From NCBI GenBank assembly GCA_036013055.1, contig DASCQM010000002.1:186001-250000 (forward strand): a stretch of 64,000 nucleotides of DNA, in the 5' to 3' direction. The DNA is from SHYR01 sp036013055 (GTDB taxonomy: Bacteria > Chloroflexota > Dehalococcoidia > UBA2979). Each line of letters starts with the position of its first letter. Within the stretch, counting starts at the first letter, position 1. The position numbers were made by a program, and so were the translations under genes. Of this stretch, positions 61,874-64,000 are shown piece after piece. Below the pieces are notes generated by a model that made no database searches, was not told the origin of the DNA, and saw only the letters and a program-made list of their open reading frames with translations.

Positions 61874-62713
61874 CTAGCCCATCGTCGTGATCGGCCGGCA
61901 CTGCAAGAGGTACAGCTCGCCGTAGGCGATCGCGCACTCCACGTCCGCCGGCCAGCCCATCACGCGTTCGAGCTTGATCGCCAGCCGCGCCATCTCGATC
62001 GCCTCGGAGGTGTTCAGCGACGACCGTTCCTGATCCTCAGCGGGGATCGGTACCTCGTCGACGCCGCCGGGAACCATCACGGTCATGTTCTCTTTGATCG
62101 CGACCTGGCGGCTGATCAGGCTGAAGTCGGACTTGCGAAGCACATACGTGTCGGGCGTGACCGTGCCGCTGACTACGCTCTCGCCGAGCCCCCAGCTTGA
62201 GTTGATGAACACCTCGTCGAGGTCCTGCGTGATCGGGTTCGCGCTGAAGACGACCGCGGAGACATCGGATTCCACCAGTTGCTGCACGAGCACAGCGATC
62301 GACGGGTCCTCCGACTGCAGGCCCTGCTGCTCGCGATACGCCAGCGCCTCCGGCGACTGCGTGGAGGCGACACAGCGGACGACCGCGTCCACTACATCGT
62401 CCTCGCCGATCACGTTGAGGTACGTGTCGTGCTGACCGGCGAACGACGCCCCTGCACCGTCCTCATCGATCGCCGAGGAGCGCACCGCGACGCGAGGGTT
62501 GGGCAGCCGGCTGAGCTCGGCGATCGTGCGGTAGGCGCGGCGCACGGCGGTCGCGAGTTCGTCGGTGAGACCGACCGAGCTGGCGACGGCGGTGAGGGCG
62601 AATCCGGGCGGTACGAGGTGGATCTCGGCCAGCTGGCTGAGGTTCGCAGCCTTCGCGCCAACGAGGGTGACGTCGTGACAACGTTCGTCGCCGAGCCAGA
62701 GAATCTCGCTCAC
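61874..62713 (-). CDS. Stand-alone PEP synthase/PPDK-type ATP-binding domain
   Basis: A 279-residue protein that equals only the N-terminal ATP-grasp-like domain of PEP synthase, PPDK or rifampicin phosphotransferase. Landmarks are LVGAKAANLSQLAEIHLVPPGFALT, VAVRSSAIDEDGAGASFAGQHDTYLN, the ATP site region INSSWGLGESVVSGTVTPDTYVL, and the end ECAIAYGELYLLQCRPITT. No phosphohistidine domain or PEP-binding barrel follows on this strand. It may be a regulatory or split-enzyme component whose partner is encoded elsewhere, or a relic. Confidence 0.85.
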   Translation of the reverse strand: MSEILWLGDERCHDVTLVGAKAANLSQLAEIHLVPPGFALTAVASSVGLTDELATAVRRAYRTIAELSRLPNPRVAVRSSAIDEDGAGASFAGQHDTYLNVIGEDDVVDAVVRCVASTQSPEALAYREQQGLQSEDPSIAVLVQQLVESDVSAVVFSANPITQDLDEVFINSSWGLGESVVSGTVTPDTYVLRKSDFSLISRQVAIKENMTVMVPGGVDEVPIPAEDQERSSLNTSEAIEMARLAIKLERVMGWPADVECAIAYGELYLLQCRPITTMG

Positions 62714-62954
62714 AGAATCCCCTCCTGCAGCGCGCCAAGGCTACGCGGTAGCAACCTGACAGTCACGTGCCCGCCATCATGGCGCGCACCGCAGCGGATA
62801 CCCTGTCTGCCACTCCTCGAACGTAGCGACCGAGTTGCGCCGAGCATGATTCGCGAGGCTGAGTGTCCGATCGAGAAGCCACCCGCGTACACGGCCGCAT
62901 CTATCTGCTGGCCACGGTCGCGCTCGCCGGGCTGCTTGCCCGCTTAACTCCACG

Positions 62955-64000
62955 ATGCTTGCCGTGGCGCTGCCGGAAATCCGCAGTGAGTTCGACGTGG
63001 GGCACGCGGCGATCGGGTGGCTGATCTCGTCCTACCTGATCGTGATGGCCGTGGCTCAGCCGCTCGGTGGCCGGCTGGGGGACCAGTCCGGGCGTGCGCT
63101 CGTGCTGCGCATCTCTCTGGTTGCCTTCCTCGGCTGCTCGATCGCCGCGATCTTCGCGCCCACGTTCGCGTTCCTCGCCGTGATGCGCACGGGGCAGGCG
63201 ATGGCCGGCGCGGCGCTGATCCCGACGGGGATGGCGATGCTGCGCAGCAGCGTCCCGATCCACGAACTGGGACAGATCAACGGGCTGCACGGCGCAGCGA
63301 TGGGCATCTCCGCGGCGTCGGGGCCGATCCTCGGCTCGCTGCTGCTCACGATCGGCTCCTGGCAACTGCTCTTCGTGCTCAACATCCCGCTCGCGCTGCT
63401 GGCACTACTGATGGTGCTGCGCCTGCGCTACGAACAGTCGACGACAGAACGCGCACCCGTCGATGTCGTCGGCGCGCTGCTGTTTGCCGCGCTGCTGGCG
63501 GCGATCACCGCCGTGCTCAACGGCGGCCGCGAGGGGTTGACGGAGACCCGCGGAGTGATCGCCGTCGCAGCGACGATCGCGATCGCGACGGTGTTCGTGG
63601 TCGCGCAGTCGCGCACGGCGGTCACCGCCGTCGCATGGTCGCTGCTCCGCGTCAGGACATTCGCGGCCGCGTCGATGCAGGTGCTGCTGATGAACCTGGT
63701 GATGTACACGACGCTGCTGTCGATGCCGTTCTTCATCAAGGAGGTGCAAGGAGCCGGCAGCGGTCGCACCGGGATGCTGCTCGGCACGATGTTCGTGCTG
63801 ATGGCGGTGATGGCGCCGATCAGCGGGCGGCTCGCCGACGTCTACGGCCGCAGATTGCCGGTACTCGTGGGGACGGCGGCGGCGGTCGTCGGTGCCGCGA
63901 TCCTGCTCGCGACGCTGGCGGAAGATGCTCCCCCGGCGCTGATGGCTGGCTCACTCGCGCTGATCGGATTCGGCACCGGCACCAGCTTCGGTTCGGCGTC
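62955..64000 (+). CDS. MFS transporter (DHA2-like), runs off the window; probable frameshift near start
   Basis: From ATG 62955 the frame is open to the window end (348 codons seen). It reads MLAVALPEIRSEFDVGHAAIGWLISSYLI, then motif A GGRLGDQSGRALVLR, then further membrane segments, a DHA2-type drug or solute exporter. The residues before the ATG in this frame (LNST) fit the family. The rest of helix 1 (GRIYLLATVALAGLLAR) lies in the +1 neighbouring frame, starting with GTG 62863 that has GAGG upstream. One missing base near 62941-62942 would join them. It is therefore either a frameshifted gene, a sequencing error, or a shortened protein from 62955. Confidence 0.8.
   Translation, partial: MLAVALPEIRSEFDVGHAAIGWLISSYLIVMAVAQPLGGRLGDQSGRALVLRISLVAFLGCSIAAIFAPTFAFLAVMRTGQAMAGAALIPTGMAMLRSSVPIHELGQINGLHGAAMGISAASGPILGSLLLTIGSWQLLFVLNIPLALLALLMVLRLRYEQSTTERAPVDVVGALLFAALLAAITAVLNGGREGLTETRGVIAVAATIAIATVFVVAQSRTAVTAVAWSLLRVRTFAAASMQVLLMNLVMYTTLLSMPFFIKEVQGAGSGRTGMLLGTMFVLMAVMAPISGRLADVYGRRLPVLVGTAAAVVGAAILLATLAEDAPPALMAGSLALIGFGTGTSFGSA

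Overview
The window is a gene-dense, GC-rich stretch of bacterial chromosome. Many genes overlap by 4 nt (ATGA or GTGA), GTG and TTG starts are frequent, and I saw no rRNA, tRNA, CRISPR array, transposase or phage gene. Gene content points to a Chloroflexota (Chloroflexi) lineage. The malyl-CoA lyase and mesaconyl-CoA hydratase read like the Chloroflexus enzymes, and a LppX/LprG-type lipoprotein is paired with a DHA2 transporter. A UPF0182 giant membrane protein, a Ni-superoxide dismutase and a selenoprotein-type SelD are also present. The phylum is an inference from remembered family resemblance; no search was run.

Layout. 1-10 kb: the end of a cysteine desulfurase, a lone nuoB, sodN with its sodX-type peptidase, a cupredoxin lipoprotein, and groEL under a perfect CIRCE operator. 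These are followed by a glutaredoxin-like protein, a minus-strand selD-lipoprotein-MFS operon, nth and a GNAT. 10-21 kb: an arginine cluster (argJ, argB, a UPF0182 gene, argD, argG, a UbiG-like methyltransferase, argH, then rpe). Its argH carries an N-terminal XRE-type DNA-binding domain and has a 19-bp perfect palindrome just upstream. 21-33 kb: housekeeping genes (rpmB, fakA, degV/fakB, recG, argS, trpS, citrate synthase, an alpha/beta hydrolase, gatA, gatC). 33-40.5 kb: a class A penicillin-binding protein, an APC permease, a zinc peptidase and two membrane proteins.

40.6-48.4 kb holds a carbon-metabolism island. A plus-strand operon encodes malyl-CoA lyase, two succinyl-CoA-ligase-like subunits (candidate malate-CoA ligase) and a one-cluster ferredoxin. 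A minus-strand operon encodes mesaconyl-CoA hydratase and a long acyl-CoA dehydrogenase that matches methylsuccinyl-CoA dehydrogenase. Together these cover methylsuccinyl-CoA to mesaconyl-CoA to beta-methylmalyl-CoA to glyoxylate plus propionyl-CoA, and the interconversion of malate and malyl-CoA. This is the lower half of the ethylmalonyl-CoA pathway, or shared steps of the 3-hydroxypropionate bi-cycle.

48.5-56.7 kb: a P450, DinB-like, SDR, hydrolase, two family III CoA-transferases (the first apparently lacks the catalytic Asp), a PAP2-type membrane enzyme and a thioredoxin-TPR protein. 56.7-64 kb: a minus-strand asnB/CDP-alcohol phosphatidyltransferase/hydrolase operon, a universal stress protein, a thioesterase-like protein, a stand-alone PEP-synthase-type ATP-binding domain, and an MFS gene that runs off the window and seems to carry a frameshift near its start.

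The points most worth checking are the in-frame UGA (probable selenocysteine) in selD, the XRE-ArgH fusion with its palindrome, the ethylmalonyl/malyl-CoA module with an ATP-dependent ligase in place of a CoA-transferase, and the CoA-transferase pair with one apparently inactive subunit.
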